A stretch of 64,000 nucleotides of DNA from Lunatimonas lonarensis (GTDB lineage Bacteria; Bacteroidota; Bacteroidia; Cytophagales; Cyclobacteriaceae). Below the pieces are notes generated by a model that saw only the letters and a program-made list of their open reading frames with translations, ran no database searches and was not told where the DNA came from. The DNA lies in assembly GCF_000390185.1 (NCBI RefSeq), contig NZ_AQHR01000022.1:124001-188000 (forward strand), in the 5' to 3' direction. Every line of letters starts with the position of its first letter. The stretch's first letter is position 1. Positions 63,263 through 64,000 of this stretch are shown here, piece by piece. The position numbers and the translations under genes were made by a program.

Positions 63263-64000
63263 TCAAATTTCTGGATCGGGGGTCAAGGGGTTGGAAGCCC
63301 GGATCATGCCATCAGGAAGTTCCCCTTCGGTAGAGGCTACTACCGTGCAGACCATCGCGTCACCGGTGACATTTACTACCGTACGAAACATGTCTATGAT
63401 CCGATCCGGAGCCAAAATCAGCGCGATACCCGCTGCGGGAACGCTGATGGACTCCAGTACAATGATGAGCATGATAAGCCCTGCCCCTGGTACACCCGCC
63501 GTGCCGATAGAAGCCAGCGTGGCAGTAAGCACTATCATCAGCTGCTGCGTGAGCGTCAGGTCCATTCCTAGAGCCTGAGCGATAAAAACAGAAGCTACTC
63601 CTTGGTACAGACTGGTCCCATCCATGTTGATCGTGGCTCCCAAAGGCAGCACAAAGCTGCTTACCTCCTCAGAGACACCCAGCTCCTTCTCTACCTGTCG
63701 CATGGTAACGGGTAGGGTAGCCGAACTGGAGCTCGTGGAAAAGGCCAATAGTTGCGCTGGTCGCAACGCCTTGAAAAAATCCATGTACTTCACCTTGGTA
63801 AAAGCCATCAGTATCAACGGATAGGTCAACATAATCATCACGAGGAGCCCTCCAATTACTACCAAGCTGTATTTTAACAGTGCCAAAAGCAATGCAACCG
63901 CTGAGTCCGGATTGTCTCCGGTAATTTCCACAATTAGCGACGCCATCAGGGCAAAAACCCCATAGGGTGCAATCATCATGATAAACCCTACGATCTGAAT
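63263..64000 (-). CDS. Dicarboxylate/amino acid:cation symporter (DAACS), N-terminus beyond the window
   Basis: C-terminal 245 residues of a GltP/DctA-type transporter; the frame is open to the right edge, and the first Met visible is internal. Family motifs: the serine-rich re-entrant loop STSSSSATLP (HP1), GATINMDGTSLYQG (TM7 with NMDGT), a second re-entrant loop GTAGVPGAGL (HP2), and DRIIDMFRTVVNVTGDAM (TM8). Imports C4-dicarboxylates or glutamate/aspartate with H+ or Na+; the NMDGT motif alone does not decide. The 176 bases to the left hold no gene. Confidence 0.92.
   Translation of the reverse strand: MQIVGFIMMIAPYGVFALMASLIVEITGDNPDSAVALLLALLKYSLVVIGGLLVMIMLTYPLILMAFTKVKYMDFFKALRPAQLLAFSTSSSSATLPVTMRQVEKELGVSEEVSSFVLPLGATINMDGTSLYQGVASVFIAQALGMDLTLTQQLMIVLTATLASIGTAGVPGAGLIMLIIVLESISVPAAGIALILAPDRIIDMFRTVVNVTGDAMVCTVVASTEGELPDGMIRASNPLTPDPEI

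Overview
The window reads as a piece of a Bacteroidota chromosome, most likely order Cytophagales (a Cyclobacteriaceae-like member is a reasonable guess, not proven). The signs are repeated TAnnTTTG -7 promoter elements, a fused SecDF, a eukaryote-like single-chain GlyRS, an IleRS of the Bacteroidota type, a CPBP-DUF2007-cdsA-psd lipid operon, DUF3810 and DUF4838 proteins, lipoprotein signals on several exported proteins, and frequent GTG starts with few Shine-Dalgarno sequences. Base composition is near 50% GC except for a few AT-rich patches. No insertion sequence, prophage, integrase or CRISPR array was seen; this is mostly core chromosome.

Layout. 1-2.4 kb: a truncated photolyase-like gene, a small unknown gene and lysA on the minus strand. 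2.4-12.3 kb: a plus-strand run with a histidine kinase/OmpR-type regulator pair, ridA, fumC, a SPOR-like exported protein, recJ, lptB and a GH3-family protein. 12.32-12.82 kb: a non-coding stretch with four perfect DnaA boxes (three tandem at exact 10-bp pitch), the best oriC candidate in the window. 12.8-22.4 kb: mazG, a small Cys-rich membrane protein, glmM, a cysteine desulfurase, a PLP dehydratase, dgt and ileS. 22.6-26 kb: lspA, then a membrane-sensor/NarL-type two-component cluster. 26-28.7 kb (minus): CPBP protease, DUF2007, cdsA and psd with overlapping ends. 28.9-33.4 kb: dus, a DMT transporter, an MscS channel, glyS. 33.5-34.8 kb (minus): META-domain lipoprotein and an M23 peptidase.

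34.9-35.2 kb holds an independently transcribed tRNA-like RNA: Leu-type body, about 55-nt variable region, no U33 in the anticodon loop, with its own promoter and terminator. I consider it the strangest object here. 35.3-41.1 kb (minus) is a complete RND efflux operon (adaptor, pump, outer-membrane channel). 41.4-47.3 kb: a CBM9-like exported protein, a DUF4382 lipoprotein, ribD, msrC, an XTP/dITP pyrophosphatase, an AT-rich lipoprotein gene that seems frameshifted in a T7 tract, and udk. 47.4-53.1 kb: a small membrane protein, secDF, an orphan paralogue of the 24-kb membrane sensor, metK. 53.1-59.3 kb: ddl, an S9 (DPP4-like) peptidase, two unknown membrane proteins, DUF3810 and NifU-like genes. 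59.4-64 kb: a lipoprotein serpin with a predicted Arg P1 residue, a DUF4838 protein, a tiny lipoprotein gene broken by a stop at codon 3, and a truncated dicarboxylate/amino-acid:cation symporter.

Together the genes cover cell-envelope building (glmM, ddl, lptB, lspA, cdsA, psd, secDF, M23), translation (ileS, glyS, dus), nucleotide hygiene (mazG, dgt, XTP pyrophosphatase), central metabolism (fumC, lysA, ribD, metK) and environmental sensing and efflux. Several promoters lie so close to their start codons that the mRNAs should be leaderless or nearly so.
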